64,000 nt of DNA from Candidatus Sulfopaludibacter sp. SbA3. GTDB taxonomy: Bacteria > Acidobacteriota > Terriglobia > Bryobacterales > Bryobacteraceae. The stretch lies in NCBI GenBank assembly GCA_945890485.1, contig CAMDCN010000008.1, forward strand, positions 1 through 64,000. The letters run 5' to 3'. This document shows positions 7,857-17,133 of this stretch, in pieces. Made by a program: the position numbers and the translations under genes. Position 1 is the stretch's first letter. Every line of letters begins with the position of its first letter. Under the pieces are notes generated by a model. It worked only from the letters and a program-made list of their open reading frames with translations. It did not search any database and had not been told where the DNA came from.

Positions 7857-8753
7857 TTAATGATGATTCCTACTGTCTGCCGATTGTACAGGCACGGTCT
7901 GCCTTTCCAGGACGTAGCACAGCATGTGTCCAGTGGCTGAAGCGGGGAAGACTGCCCGGAGAAGGCGGCCAAGAGGATTCAGTTCGACCCGGAAGTTATC
8001 GTCGTTCCACGTCCCAGCTAATCGGCCGAATGTGTGGAATAAACCCTCATCGACGAACGCAGCGAAGCGGCGCTTCACGGCGAAACCTGCCTCCGCCACG
8101 AAGGCGTCGAGTTGGCGTGGGCTGAATTCGTACTCGTAAAATGACCAGCCTTTCTGGTTCAAGGCAAACTGGGGATGCCATGCCGCAGTTGTGCCGCGGC
8201 GGGCCAGACGAAGGGACAGGGCGTCAGCCGCCAAAGGGGATTTACCTACCATTTGACGGAGCATCCGTATGCCCTTGGCCGCCTGGAACTGCGCCGAGAC
8301 AAGCCTGCACAATCGGCGCAGCAACGCTCCATGAGGAACCGTAACTATGGCGACCCCGTTCGGCCGCAGCAGGCGATGAAACTCTGCTAGGGCTTTCTGC
8401 GGACCTTCAATTGCGTGCTCGATGGAACCCAGGGCCATCAGGCCCCCATACGCCCCGTCGGGCAGGCCTGTCTCGGCCATGTCACAGGCGAAGAATTGAC
8501 TACCCGGAATCTCGCTCGCCGCACGTCTGCAGAGCCCCTGCGACCAATCCACGCCATCTATGGAGATTCCTTGCTGCTGCAGCCATGCGCACCAACGGCC
8601 GCTGCCACATCCCGCCTCTATCACGGGTTGGGCATCTCTAAATAGCGCGAGGAAGAGAGGGGCGAGTTCGTAGGTGTCGCACGCACGAACGTGTTTTGAC
8701 AACGGAGCCGACAAGAAAGACTGTTCGAATGACTCGGCAATCGTCTGATGCAT
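7857..8753 (-). CDS. Class I SAM-dependent methyltransferase
   Basis: The 298-residue product has SAM-binding motif I VIEAGCGSGRWCAWL (about residues 44-58), an acidic strand end IDGVDW (about 66), FFACDMAE, and the post-motif LRPNGVAIVTVPHG, which together define a Methyltransf_11-type Rossmann fold. The C-terminal part (about 180-298) carries an aromatic FYEYEFSPRQLDAFVAEAGF segment often seen in enzymes acting on lipids or glycans. It stands alone on the minus strand, divergent from the Wzi operon and separated from it by about 550 bp. The acceptor is unknown; modification of surface glycan is plausible only from location. Confidence 0.75.
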   Translation of the reverse strand: MHQTIAESFEQSFLSAPLSKHVRACDTYELAPLFLALFRDAQPVIEAGCGSGRWCAWLQQQGISIDGVDWSQGLCRRAASEIPGSQFFACDMAETGLPDGAYGGLMALGSIEHAIEGPQKALAEFHRLLRPNGVAIVTVPHGALLRRLCRLVSAQFQAAKGIRMLRQMVGKSPLAADALSLRLARRGTTAAWHPQFALNQKGWSFYEYEFSPRQLDAFVAEAGFAVKRRFAAFVDEGLFHTFGRLAGTWNDDNFRVELNPLGRLLRAVFPASATGHMLCYVLERQTVPVQSADSRNHH

Positions 8754-9304
8754 TCCAGAATTGTAATAGACTTTTTTGTAAATGACTCCTGCTAATATCG
8801 CAACCGGGAATATTCCTAGATACGTATCTGTCGCTTTCGTCCATCGGGCTTTACCGTTTCCGGCGACAGTAGGACTGCTGTAGCTTGCTTAAGCAGTAAG
8901 ACACGTGTCGCGCGTATTGCGCGGGCGGAGGGTTCCCACCGGCGCTGGGCCAACTTTGCTATCCGCGATTGGAGGAAGGGCGGCGAGCGGTTGAGCCTGG
9001 CCATTGACGTCATTGATAACTTACAGTCAGTTCTTGTGTGAGTAAGTATCGTACGTTTGTCTTGTCTTGCATTTGCTTGACGCCGCGACTCTCGGCGGAC
9101 TTTCTGTGATTTCTTGCTTCCGGTCCAGAAAACTCTGGCACTATCTCCTGCGGCATGATAGTCTACCTCTAAAGGTACCGGTCGATACTACACCTTCCTT
9201 CCTTCTTACAAGCACGCCATCCAGTAATCTGTTTGTCTTACTTGGATAGTATCTGCTGGGAAACGCAGACCAATCGCATACCTCACCGGATCCGTCTTTT
9301 ACGG
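8754..9304. other. Divergent intergenic region ahead of polysaccharide system A
   Basis: This stretch lies between the minus-strand methyltransferase start and the Wzi start, and no gene is supported. It should carry the promoters for both directions. Palindromes TGCTTAAGCA (8886-8895) and TGACGTCA (9005-9012) are present and could be operator half-sites. A TGGCAC box at 9136 resembles a sigma54 -24 element but the -12 GC is one base out of register. No clear sigma70 promoter is seen. Its AT content is higher than in the flanking genes. Confidence 0.5.
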
Positions 9305-10942
9305 ATGGCGGCTCGGGTTGTCGCGGCTGCCCTGTTTATGGCGGTGGCGGCGGAACCGTTCAGTCCACCGGAGCGAGGCGGCGGTGCCTCGGTTCCCATG
9401 GATAGCTGGATGTATCCGGCATTGGACCGGCTTGCCGCATTGGGCTACGTGCCGTCCCAAATCACCGGGATCAGGCCATGGACGCGGGCCGAGGTTCGGC
9501 GGCAGGTGGAGGAGGCGAACGTGGTGACGCAGCGGCTCGGCGCTGACGCCGACCCGCAGGCATTGCAGCTAGTGGAAGCGCTGCGGGCGGAATTCGAGAG
9601 GGATTCAGCAGGGGGAACCCTCGTGTCCATCGATAACGTCTATTTCCGCGCAGGCGCCATCGGCGGCGCAGCATTAACCGACGGATATCACCTGGGACAG
9701 ACTTGGCGTAGCGATTTCGGGCGCCCATTCGGGCAGGGTGGCATGGGGAACGTCGGCGTAATTGCTAGAGTCGACTCTGGCCGTCTGTTTGGATTTGTGA
9801 GAGGCGAGTATCAGAAAGCGCCCCAGATCGCTGGTGCAACGGAGGAAGTTGGCGAGTGGATGCGCCGGGCGGATGCGCTGCCGGTGGCTCCGAATACAGG
9901 GCGGCCCGCAGTGAATCGTTTCCGGATGCTGGAGGCCTACGCCGGTATCCGAGTGAGGAACGTGGCCGTTTCGGTCGGCAAGCAGAGCCTGTACTGGGGG
10001 CCCAGCGTAGAAGCTCCCCTGTCATTTAGCGATAATGCCGAGCCGACTCAGAACCTGAAGGTTTCGTCGGTGTCGCCATTTGTGTTGCCGGGTTTATTGC
10101 GGCGATTGGGAAGCATTCGCGCGGAGTTCGTGATTGGAAAGCTCGGTGGACATGCCTACACGTGGCGGCCTTGGTTCAACGCGCAGAAGATCTCATTCAA
10201 GCTGACGGAGAACCTTGAGGCAGGATTTACGCGAGCTTCGATTTTTTGGGGTGAAGGGCATCCTGCGACGATAGGCAGCTTTTTGCGGAACTTCTCTTCG
10301 TTGATGAGCCCGGTCGCGAGTTCGTACACGGATCCGCGCGACCCGGGAGATCGGAAGGGCGGGTTCGACTTCCGGTACCGCCTGCCGGGCGTTCGGGAAT
10401 GGGTCACTTTGTATACGGACTCGTACTCGGAAGACGATCCGTCGCCGTTGGCGGCGCCGCGGCGGGCCGCGATGAGTCCGGGAATCTGGTTGACGAAACT
10501 GCCGGGTGCGCCGCGTATGGATCTCCGGGTGTATGTGGCGTCGACCAGGCCACTGGGGGTGGATCTGGGGGGGCAGTTCAACTACTTCAACGGTCAGTAC
10601 CGGAGCGGAAATACGAACCACGGCTTTTTGCTGGGGAACCCGGTGGGCCGGGACGGGCGTGCGGTAACGGCACGAACGAGCTATTGGCTAGCGCCGCGTC
10701 GACGACTGGAGGTTGCCTATCGGCAGGCGAAGGTGAGTCCTCAGTTTCTTCCTGGCGGCGGGACGCAGACCGGGGGAACCGCCCGCCTGTGGGTGGAGGT
10801 GCGGAAGCACTGGGTGGTGACGGCGATGGTTCAATACGAGCGCTTTTTGATTCCACTTTTGGGCGGAGTGCAGAGAAATGTCAGCGGGACAGTACAGATG
10901 GCTTGGGAGCCACGCGGAATCGCGGCGCTGTTCCGGCGGTAG
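9305..10942 (+). CDS. wzi: Wzi-family capsule assembly outer-membrane protein
   Basis: The 545-residue product matches capsule-assembly Wzi-like beta-barrels. After a hydrophobic leader (MAARVVAAALFMAVAAEP) comes the conserved N-terminal helix VPMDSWMYPALDRLAALGYV, then repeated amphipathic beta strands such as ISFKLTENLEAGFTRASIFW and VAVSVGKQSLYWGPS to the C-terminus. Wzi proteins hold capsular polysaccharide on the outer membrane. A longer frame begins with TTG at 9233, but ATG at 9305 gives a normal secretion leader. It is the first gene of polysaccharide operon A; the export protein starts 6 bp after its stop. Confidence 0.8.
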   Translation: MAARVVAAALFMAVAAEPFSPPERGGGASVPMDSWMYPALDRLAALGYVPSQITGIRPWTRAEVRRQVEEANVVTQRLGADADPQALQLVEALRAEFERDSAGGTLVSIDNVYFRAGAIGGAALTDGYHLGQTWRSDFGRPFGQGGMGNVGVIARVDSGRLFGFVRGEYQKAPQIAGATEEVGEWMRRADALPVAPNTGRPAVNRFRMLEAYAGIRVRNVAVSVGKQSLYWGPSVEAPLSFSDNAEPTQNLKVSSVSPFVLPGLLRRLGSIRAEFVIGKLGGHAYTWRPWFNAQKISFKLTENLEAGFTRASIFWGEGHPATIGSFLRNFSSLMSPVASSYTDPRDPGDRKGGFDFRYRLPGVREWVTLYTDSYSEDDPSPLAAPRRAAMSPGIWLTKLPGAPRMDLRVYVASTRPLGVDLGGQFNYFNGQYRSGNTNHGFLLGNPVGRDGRAVTARTSYWLAPRRRLEVAYRQAKVSPQFLPGGGTQTGGTARLWVEVRKHWVVTAMVQYERFLIPLLGGVQRNVSGTVQMAWEPRGIAALFRR

Positions 10943-10948
10943 GAAGCG

Positions 10949-13267
10949 ATGAAAACGCTAGTGAAAACAAAAATTCGGATGTGGATGGCAGTGCCAGCTC
11001 TTTTAGCTGGCGCAGGGGCCGTGGAGGCGCAGATGCCCGTGGCCAAGACCCACCAGGATCGATGCGCGGGTCCTTTAGGATCGTTGGTGCCCGGGTGTCA
11101 GGTAGCAACCGGTGGCGTGAGCATGACGTTGCCGAGTAAACCTGGAATGCCACCGATGGCGGCTGGAGCGGCGCCCGGGGAGGCGAGCGGGGCGAGGGCC
11201 GTTGCGCCGGAGCCAAAAGAGATTGCCGTGCCACTGGCGCCGGAGCCGCCGAGCGAATTTCAACAATTTGCCGCGATTACCATGGGCAGGACGCTGCCGG
11301 TCTTTGGAGCGAGTCTGTTTGAGCGGATACCAACGACGTTTGCGCCGGTGGAGAGGGCTCCGGTGACGGCCGATTACATGGTGGGCCCTGGAGATCAGAT
11401 CCTGCTGCGGGTTTGGGGGCAAGCTGCGTTGAACCTGGAACTGACGGTGGACCGGGGAGGACAGGTCTACATTCCTCAGGTTGGTAGCGTTTCAGTAGCG
11501 GGTTTGCAGTTCCGGCAGTTGCCAGGGTTCTTGAAGGCGCAGTTGGAGCAGGTGTTCCGGAACTTTGAGCTGAACGTAAATATGGGGCAATTGCGCTCGA
11601 TCCAGGTCTTTGTCGTGGGGAATGCGAGGCGGCCAGGGTCATATACGGTGAGTTCCCTGAGCACTTTGGTGAACACGATATTCGCGTCGGGCGGACCGTT
11701 GGCGGAGGGCACGATGCGTCGCATTCAATTGAAGCGAGACGACCAGGTGGTGACCGAGTTCGACCTGTACGACCTGCTGCTGCGGGGGGACAAGAGTAAG
11801 GACGCACGATTGCAGCCCGGCGACCTGATCTACTATCCACCGGCTGGGGCACAGGTGGCGGTGGGGGGGAGTGTGAAGACGCCGTCCGTCTATGAGGGTA
11901 AGGACGAGCGAACGGTTGGCGAGTGGCTGATGATGGCGGGCGGCTTAACGCAAGTGGCCGACGCTGGACGCGTCGTGTTGGAGCGGATCGGGCAGGGCGG
12001 GGAACGCAGGACGTTGCATTTGGCGTTGGATGAAGAAGGTGGGACAACGCCAATAAAGAATGGCGACATCTTGCGGGTAATGCCGGTGGCTGCGCGGATT
12101 CACGACGTGGTGACGCTGCGGGGCAATGTGGCTAATCCGGGCAGGTTTCCGTGGCGGGCTGGAATGCGGCTGCGCGATATTATCCCCGACAAGGAATCGC
12201 TGGTGACTGAGCAGTACTGGCGGAAGCGGAATTCTCTAGGCTTCGTTCCCGCCGCAGGTGGGCCGAGTAGTGACGGAGCAACAATGACGACCTCATTGGC
12301 GGGAGACGCGGCACCGATCAGCTGGTCCTACGCGGTGGTGGAACGACGAGACCAACGAGACCTGAGCACCCAGCTGCTGACATTTCATCCGGGCAAGCTG
12401 CTGTTGGACGGGGACGCGGCCGAAAATCTGGAATTGAAGCCGGGTGACGTGGTGACGATCTTCTCGCAGACCGACATCCGCGTTCCACAAGGCCAACAAA
12501 GCCGGTTCGTGCGTCTGGAGGGGGAGATTCAAGCGGCGGGGATCTATGCCGTGAAGCCGGGGGAGACGCTCGCGCAGGTGCTGGAGCGCGCGGGCGGCAT
12601 GACACCTCAGGCGTACGTCTATGGGGCGGAATTCAAGAGGGAGTCGACGCGAAAGGACCAGCAGGCGCGGATGGATCAGCTAGTTCGGGAGTGGGACCGC
12701 GAGTTGGAACAGCAAGGGATGCAGCGGAGCAGCAAGGCGGTAGGCGAGGCGGATTTGACGCAGATGCGGGCCGAGCAGGATACGGCGCGGCGCTTGATTG
12801 AGCGGATGCGGATGTTGAAGGCAACCGGGCGGATTGTGCTGGGGATGGACCGAAACCGCGGGGACTTGGGCAAGCTGATGGACTTGCCGCTGGAGGATGG
12901 TGATTCCTTCCTGGTTCCGGCACGGCCGGTGACAGTGAGTGTGCTGGGGGCGGTTTACAACCAGAACTCCTTCTTGCACGACGAAGGGATGGGGGTGGCC
13001 GACTATTTGCGCGAAGCCGGCGGAGCGACACGAAGTGCGGATAGGGACAAAATATTCGTTATTCGGGCGGATGGCACCGTGGTGCCGCGCCAGAACGGGA
13101 AACGACTCGGCGGGCAGAGCTTTGAGGCGACGCGGTTGAACCCGGGGGATGCCGTAGTGATCCCGGAGGCGTTGCCGAAAACTTCCGTATTGCGAAGCCT
13201 CCGTGACTGGACGCAGGTCTTCTCCCAACTGGTTCTTGGGGCGGCGGCCGTGAACGTACTGCGGTGA
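10949..13267 (+). CDS. Polysaccharide export protein with SLBB repeats (Wza-like)
   Basis: The 772-residue protein has a signal peptide ending near VEAQ, a Pro/Ala-rich spacer, and a Poly_export domain from about residue 133 (TADYMVGPGDQILLRVWGQ). Several SLBB-type domains follow, seen in repeated segments such as VFVVGNARRPGSYTV, VAVGGSVKTPSVYEGK, VTLRGNVANPGRFPW and VRLEGEIQAAGIYAVKPGE. It is about twice the length of classical Wza and lacks an obvious lipobox Cys, so it resembles long SLBB exporters. It probably forms the periplasmic/outer-membrane channel for system A. AGGAAG precedes the ATG. It is directly followed by the Wzz gene. Confidence 0.88.
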   Translation: MKTLVKTKIRMWMAVPALLAGAGAVEAQMPVAKTHQDRCAGPLGSLVPGCQVATGGVSMTLPSKPGMPPMAAGAAPGEASGARAVAPEPKEIAVPLAPEPPSEFQQFAAITMGRTLPVFGASLFERIPTTFAPVERAPVTADYMVGPGDQILLRVWGQAALNLELTVDRGGQVYIPQVGSVSVAGLQFRQLPGFLKAQLEQVFRNFELNVNMGQLRSIQVFVVGNARRPGSYTVSSLSTLVNTIFASGGPLAEGTMRRIQLKRDDQVVTEFDLYDLLLRGDKSKDARLQPGDLIYYPPAGAQVAVGGSVKTPSVYEGKDERTVGEWLMMAGGLTQVADAGRVVLERIGQGGERRTLHLALDEEGGTTPIKNGDILRVMPVAARIHDVVTLRGNVANPGRFPWRAGMRLRDIIPDKESLVTEQYWRKRNSLGFVPAAGGPSSDGATMTTSLAGDAAPISWSYAVVERRDQRDLSTQLLTFHPGKLLLDGDAAENLELKPGDVVTIFSQTDIRVPQGQQSRFVRLEGEIQAAGIYAVKPGETLAQVLERAGGMTPQAYVYGAEFKRESTRKDQQARMDQLVREWDRELEQQGMQRSSKAVGEADLTQMRAEQDTARRLIERMRMLKATGRIVLGMDRNRGDLGKLMDLPLEDGDSFLVPARPVTVSVLGAVYNQNSFLHDEGMGVADYLREAGGATRSADRDKIFVIRADGTVVPRQNGKRLGGQSFEATRLNPGDAVVIPEALPKTSVLRSLRDWTQVFSQLVLGAAAVNVLR

Positions 13268-13278
13268 AGGAAGACGTC

Positions 13279-14502
13279 ATGGATACGCGGATTGAAACGA
13301 CACAGTTGAGGGCCGACCGACGGACGCTGGCGATTGAAGGATTCGACACACCGGGCCCGGACGTTTTCGAGTTTCTGCTAGTTCTGGCGGCAAGGAAACG
13401 GCTGATTGGATGGATGGCGCTAGCGGGCGCCGTACTGGCGACGGGAATGGCGCTACAAAAGCAGGACATGTACACGGCGACGGCGGTGATCATGTTGCCG
13501 CAGCAGCAGCGTTCGACGCTGGCGAGTCTGGTCGGTCAGCTTTCGCCCGTGGGAAGCGCGGTCGGAGGCGGCAGCGATCTGATGCGGACGCCGTCGGATC
13601 AGTATCTCTCGCTTCTGGCCAGCCGGAGCATCGCCGATGACTTGATTCAGACGTTTCAGTTGCAACGCGAGTATGGGGCGAAGAACTTGGCGGGCACGCG
13701 GCGAAAGCTGGCGGCGCGGACGCACCTAACGGCCGGGAAAGACTCGCTGATTCGGATCGCCGTGGATGCGGAGAGTGCACAGTTCGCCGCGGACTTGGCG
13801 AACGCGTACGTAGATCGGCTCCACAAGTTGAACAGCCGGCTGGCACTGACGGAATCGGCCCAACGGCGCCTGTTTTTCGAGCAACGCGTGCAAGCCGAGC
13901 GGCAGGCGGTGGCGGAGGCTGAGGCGGCGATGAAGGCGACGCAGGAGCGGACGGGGTTGATCCAGGTTTCCAGCCAAATGGATGTAGTGGTGCGTACGAT
14001 TGCACAATTGCGAGCAGAGATTACATTACGCGAGGTGCTGCTCGATACCTTAAAGTCCGGGGCGACGGACAAGAACCCGGAAGTTGTGCGGCTGCGGGTG
14101 GAGTTGGAGTCGTTGCGAGGGCAATTGCAGAATGCGGAAGCGGGGTCCAAGGCGAGGCAGATTGGACCGGCCAATGCTCCGGCCGCCGGCTTGGCGTATA
14201 TGCGGACCCTGCGAGAGTTCCAATATCACGAGACGCTTTTCGAGTCCCTGAGCAAGCAGTATGAGGCGGCCAGACTGGACGAAGCCAAGGAGGCGCCGTT
14301 GGTCCAGGTGGTGGACCGCGCGTCGCCCCCGGAAGAGCTGAATCCCAAGCACCGGGTTTGGATGGTCCTGTTCGGGACGATCTCGTTTGCAATGTTTGGG
14401 GCGTGTCTGGCGATTGCCTCCCATTTTCTGGAGGCGCCGGAGCGCGCAGCGCGGTTGCGACTGGTCCGAATGGCGTTCTGGCCGGGACGGGCGAAGGCGT
14501 GA
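13279..14502 (+). CDS. Wzz/GumC-type chain-length regulator without kinase domain
   Basis: The 407-residue protein has the Wzz layout: a first membrane helix (about 37-57, KRLIGWMALAGAVLATGMAL), a long periplasmic helical coiled-coil region, a Pro-containing stretch before the second helix (PPEELNPKHRVWM), and a second membrane segment (MVLFGTISFAMFGACLAIA). No Walker motifs or Tyr-rich tail are present, unlike the paralogue at 35028. Such proteins set polymer length together with Wzy and Wza. A GTG start at 13264 is possible, but ATG 13279 has AAGGAAG at good spacing. Confidence 0.83.
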   Translation: MDTRIETTQLRADRRTLAIEGFDTPGPDVFEFLLVLAARKRLIGWMALAGAVLATGMALQKQDMYTATAVIMLPQQQRSTLASLVGQLSPVGSAVGGGSDLMRTPSDQYLSLLASRSIADDLIQTFQLQREYGAKNLAGTRRKLAARTHLTAGKDSLIRIAVDAESAQFAADLANAYVDRLHKLNSRLALTESAQRRLFFEQRVQAERQAVAEAEAAMKATQERTGLIQVSSQMDVVVRTIAQLRAEITLREVLLDTLKSGATDKNPEVVRLRVELESLRGQLQNAEAGSKARQIGPANAPAAGLAYMRTLREFQYHETLFESLSKQYEAARLDEAKEAPLVQVVDRASPPEELNPKHRVWMVLFGTISFAMFGACLAIASHFLEAPERAARLRLVRMAFWPGRAKA

Positions 14503-15962
14503 ACCGGGCAAGCGCACCAGAGAAGATCGCGGCGCGAGCGCGCGCCGGCTTCGGCTGGAATATGGCCGGAGGAGTGGTGCGCGCGTTGTTGGGGTTGGTG
14601 ATCAACGCGATGCTCGCGCGGACGCTGGGTCCGGAGCCGTTCGGGCAAATTGCGCTGGCGACAGTGGTTCTCGGACTAGGAAGCCTGTTGGTAGACGCTG
14701 GCCTGAGTGTGAGTCTGATTCAGAAGGCGGACCTGGACGAGTTGGATATTCGGTTTGTGTTTACGACCCAGGTAGCGATAGGTTTAGGGCTGGCGCTCGG
14801 GTTGGCGCTTCTGGCTCCATGGGGCGCAGCGATTCTGGCTCAGGGGAGTTTGACGCCAGTGCTGCGCGTGCTTTCGGGTTTGCTGGCAATCCAAGCATTC
14901 GGACAAACTGGAACTGCACTCCTGCGCAGGGCGGGCGATTTTCACCGAGTTCAACAGTTGCAGATCGGCTCGTACCTGGCGGCGTATCTCGGCGTGGGAA
15001 TTCCGTTGGCGTTGCAGGGAGGAGGCGTGTGGGCGTTGGTGGCGGCGCAGCTAGCGCAGGCAGCAGTGTACTCGGTGGGGGCGTGGCTATCGACGCGACA
15101 TAGCTTACGGCCGTTCACCGGACGGCGGGGCCTGACCGCGTTCGGGCTCACGATTGTGTCTTCCAACATCTTCGCGTGGGCAGTCGGCGCGCTGCCCGCG
15201 CTGCTGATCGGGCGCTTCCAGGGGGTTGTGATGCTGGGCCATTTTTCGCGGGCCTTCTTCCTTGTGAGCATGCCGGCATCAGTATTGGCAGTGAGTTTGC
15301 AGACGACCTCACTGACGGTCTATTCGCGGCTCCAGCGGCACACGCGGCTGACGGCGAGGACCTGTCTGGGGATGACTTCATTTTGTTTGCTGGCGACCGT
15401 GCCGCCGTATCTATCGGTGGCGGCGATGCCTCGGACGATCGTTGAGGCCTTGTTTGGCGAGCAATGGCTTCCGATGGCCAACCTGTTGACACCCTTGGCG
15501 CTAGCGATGCCGCTGGAGTGTGTGGCGGCGCTCTCCGGTCCCCTGCTAATTGCCAGGGGTAAGGCCGGGTTGGAGCTTCGGCTGCAGGCACTAACGGCAC
15601 TTTCCACTTTACTGGTAGTGGGCGGATTCTCGATGTGGGCGACGACGACTGCGGTGGCGTGGGCCGTGTTCGCGGCGGTGTATCTGGTGCGGTCGTCGCT
15701 CTCGGTAGCGGCCTTGCTTCAGGAAACGGAGATTCCAATTTCCCGCTGGTTGCGGGCTGCGGGCATGCCAATGGTGCTGGGCGCGGGTTGTTATGCGGCG
15801 GTGAATATATTCGAGCCCTACTTGACGGCGCAGGGGATGGCTCCTTGGTTGCGGCTGGTGCTGCTGGGCAGTCTCACGGGGGGAGCGGTGGTGCTGCGGG
15901 TGCTCCCGGAAGCCCGTCAGAAACGGGATTGGGCGGCAAAGGCGATGTCTGCTTATGTTTGA
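14499..15962 (+). CDS. wzx: Wzx-type oligosaccharide flippase
   Basis: The 487-residue product is an integral membrane protein with about 12-14 hydrophobic segments and the N-terminal ARAGFGWNMAGGVVRALLGL pattern of the Polysacc_synt/MurJ-like flippase family. It moves the undecaprenyl-linked repeat unit across the inner membrane. GTG at 14499 forms a GTGA overlap with the stop of the Wzz gene, which supports this start over a longer upstream frame. It is the only flippase seen in the window, and sits in system A. Confidence 0.88.
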   Translation: MNRASAPEKIAARARAGFGWNMAGGVVRALLGLVINAMLARTLGPEPFGQIALATVVLGLGSLLVDAGLSVSLIQKADLDELDIRFVFTTQVAIGLGLALGLALLAPWGAAILAQGSLTPVLRVLSGLLAIQAFGQTGTALLRRAGDFHRVQQLQIGSYLAAYLGVGIPLALQGGGVWALVAAQLAQAAVYSVGAWLSTRHSLRPFTGRRGLTAFGLTIVSSNIFAWAVGALPALLIGRFQGVVMLGHFSRAFFLVSMPASVLAVSLQTTSLTVYSRLQRHTRLTARTCLGMTSFCLLATVPPYLSVAAMPRTIVEALFGEQWLPMANLLTPLALAMPLECVAALSGPLLIARGKAGLELRLQALTALSTLLVVGGFSMWATTTAVAWAVFAAVYLVRSSLSVAALLQETEIPISRWLRAAGMPMVLGAGCYAAVNIFEPYLTAQGMAPWLRLVLLGSLTGGAVVLRVLPEARQKRDWAAKAMSAYV

Positions 15963-17133
15963 CGGGGACATGACGATCTGCGGACCGATTGAAGTGTCGC
16001 CGCTTCGGCAGTGGCTGCATGCGCCGGGGAACGAGGTGCCCCATGGGCTGGGTGGAACCCCGGTAGTGGACTTAGCGCGAGCGGCGCTCGAAGCAGGCCG
16101 CCACGTACGGATCTTTACGCTGGATCCCGCGGTATCGAGCGAGACGGTGCTGGCGGGACCGCGTCTGACGATCTTCATGGGACCGTTCCGGGCGCGATAC
16201 CGGGCCCGCGATCTGTTTCGCTCCGAGCGTCGATACCTGCGGAACGCCATCGGCCGGGAACGGCCAGCGGTGGTGCATGCCCATTGGACCTACGAGTTTG
16301 CGTTAGGCGCGATGGAGAGCGGTGTGCCGACGGTGGTGACCGCACACGATGCCCCGCTGCGGGTTTTGCGCCTGTTGCCGACACCATACAGGCTGATGCG
16401 CACGGTGATGGCGTATGAGGTGGTGCGGCAGGTACGGTTCTTGACTGCGGTATCCCAGTCGGTGGCGGAGCACTTTCGCCGGTACTTCCGATATTCGTCG
16501 TCCCCGATCCGCGTGATTCCGAACGGACTGCTGGAGGAATGGTTTCCCGGCAGGCGCGGGGCGGCGGAATGCGCGCGCGTTATATTTGCCAGCGCCTTGA
16601 ACGGTTGGGGCGAATTGAAGAACGGAGCGGGGATTCTCTCCGCATTCGCACTGGTGCGGAGAGAACTACCGGAAAGCGAGTTACTGCTGTTCGGCGCGGG
16701 TCACGGAGCTGGGGAGGCGGCTGAGAGGTGGGCTCGGCCGCGCGGTCTGCATAAGGGCGTCCGGTTTCTCGGCGCCGTGGAGAGGGAAGTGTTGCGGCGC
16801 GAACTGTCAGGCAGGGCGGACGTGTTCGTGCATCCTTCGCGGGAGGAATCGTTCGGGATGACGATCGCCGAGGCGATGGCCTTGGGATTGCCTGTAATCG
16901 CAAGCCGGAACGGAGGAGCGGTGGCGGAAATGTTGGAGGGTGGCGCTTGCGGTGTTTTGACGGACGTCCAATCTCCCGTGGCGCTGGCTGAGGAGATGTT
17001 GCGTTTGGCTGGAGACCCGGAGCTGCGGGCGCGGGTGGCGCGGGCCGGGATTGAATCGGCCGGGCGGCGGTTCGGGATGAAGCGTGTGATGGCGGCCTAC
17101 ACCGCTATTTACCAGGAGGCGAGGCAGAGTTAG
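15955..17133 (+). CDS. GT4-family glycosyltransferase
   Basis: The 392-residue GT-B enzyme has an N-terminal acceptor domain (GLGGTPVVDLARAALEAG) and a C-terminal Glycos_transf_1 domain. The signature HPSREESFGMTIAEAMALGL (about residues 282-301) contains the EX7E pair that binds the nucleotide sugar. The frame overlaps the flippase by 8 bp; a second ATG at 15970 is also plausible. Part of the assembly line of polysaccharide A. Donor and linkage cannot be predicted. Confidence 0.85.
   Translation: MFDGDMTICGPIEVSPLRQWLHAPGNEVPHGLGGTPVVDLARAALEAGRHVRIFTLDPAVSSETVLAGPRLTIFMGPFRARYRARDLFRSERRYLRNAIGRERPAVVHAHWTYEFALGAMESGVPTVVTAHDAPLRVLRLLPTPYRLMRTVMAYEVVRQVRFLTAVSQSVAEHFRRYFRYSSSPIRVIPNGLLEEWFPGRRGAAECARVIFASALNGWGELKNGAGILSAFALVRRELPESELLLFGAGHGAGEAAERWARPRGLHKGVRFLGAVEREVLRRELSGRADVFVHPSREESFGMTIAEAMALGLPVIASRNGGAVAEMLEGGACGVLTDVQSPVALAEEMLRLAGDPELRARVARAGIESAGRRFGMKRVMAAYTAIYQEARQS

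Noticed and set aside
9136-9151. Sigma54-like TGGCAC box upstream of Wzi
   Set aside because: The downstream GC falls one base outside the required -24/-12 spacing and the TTGC core is not matched.
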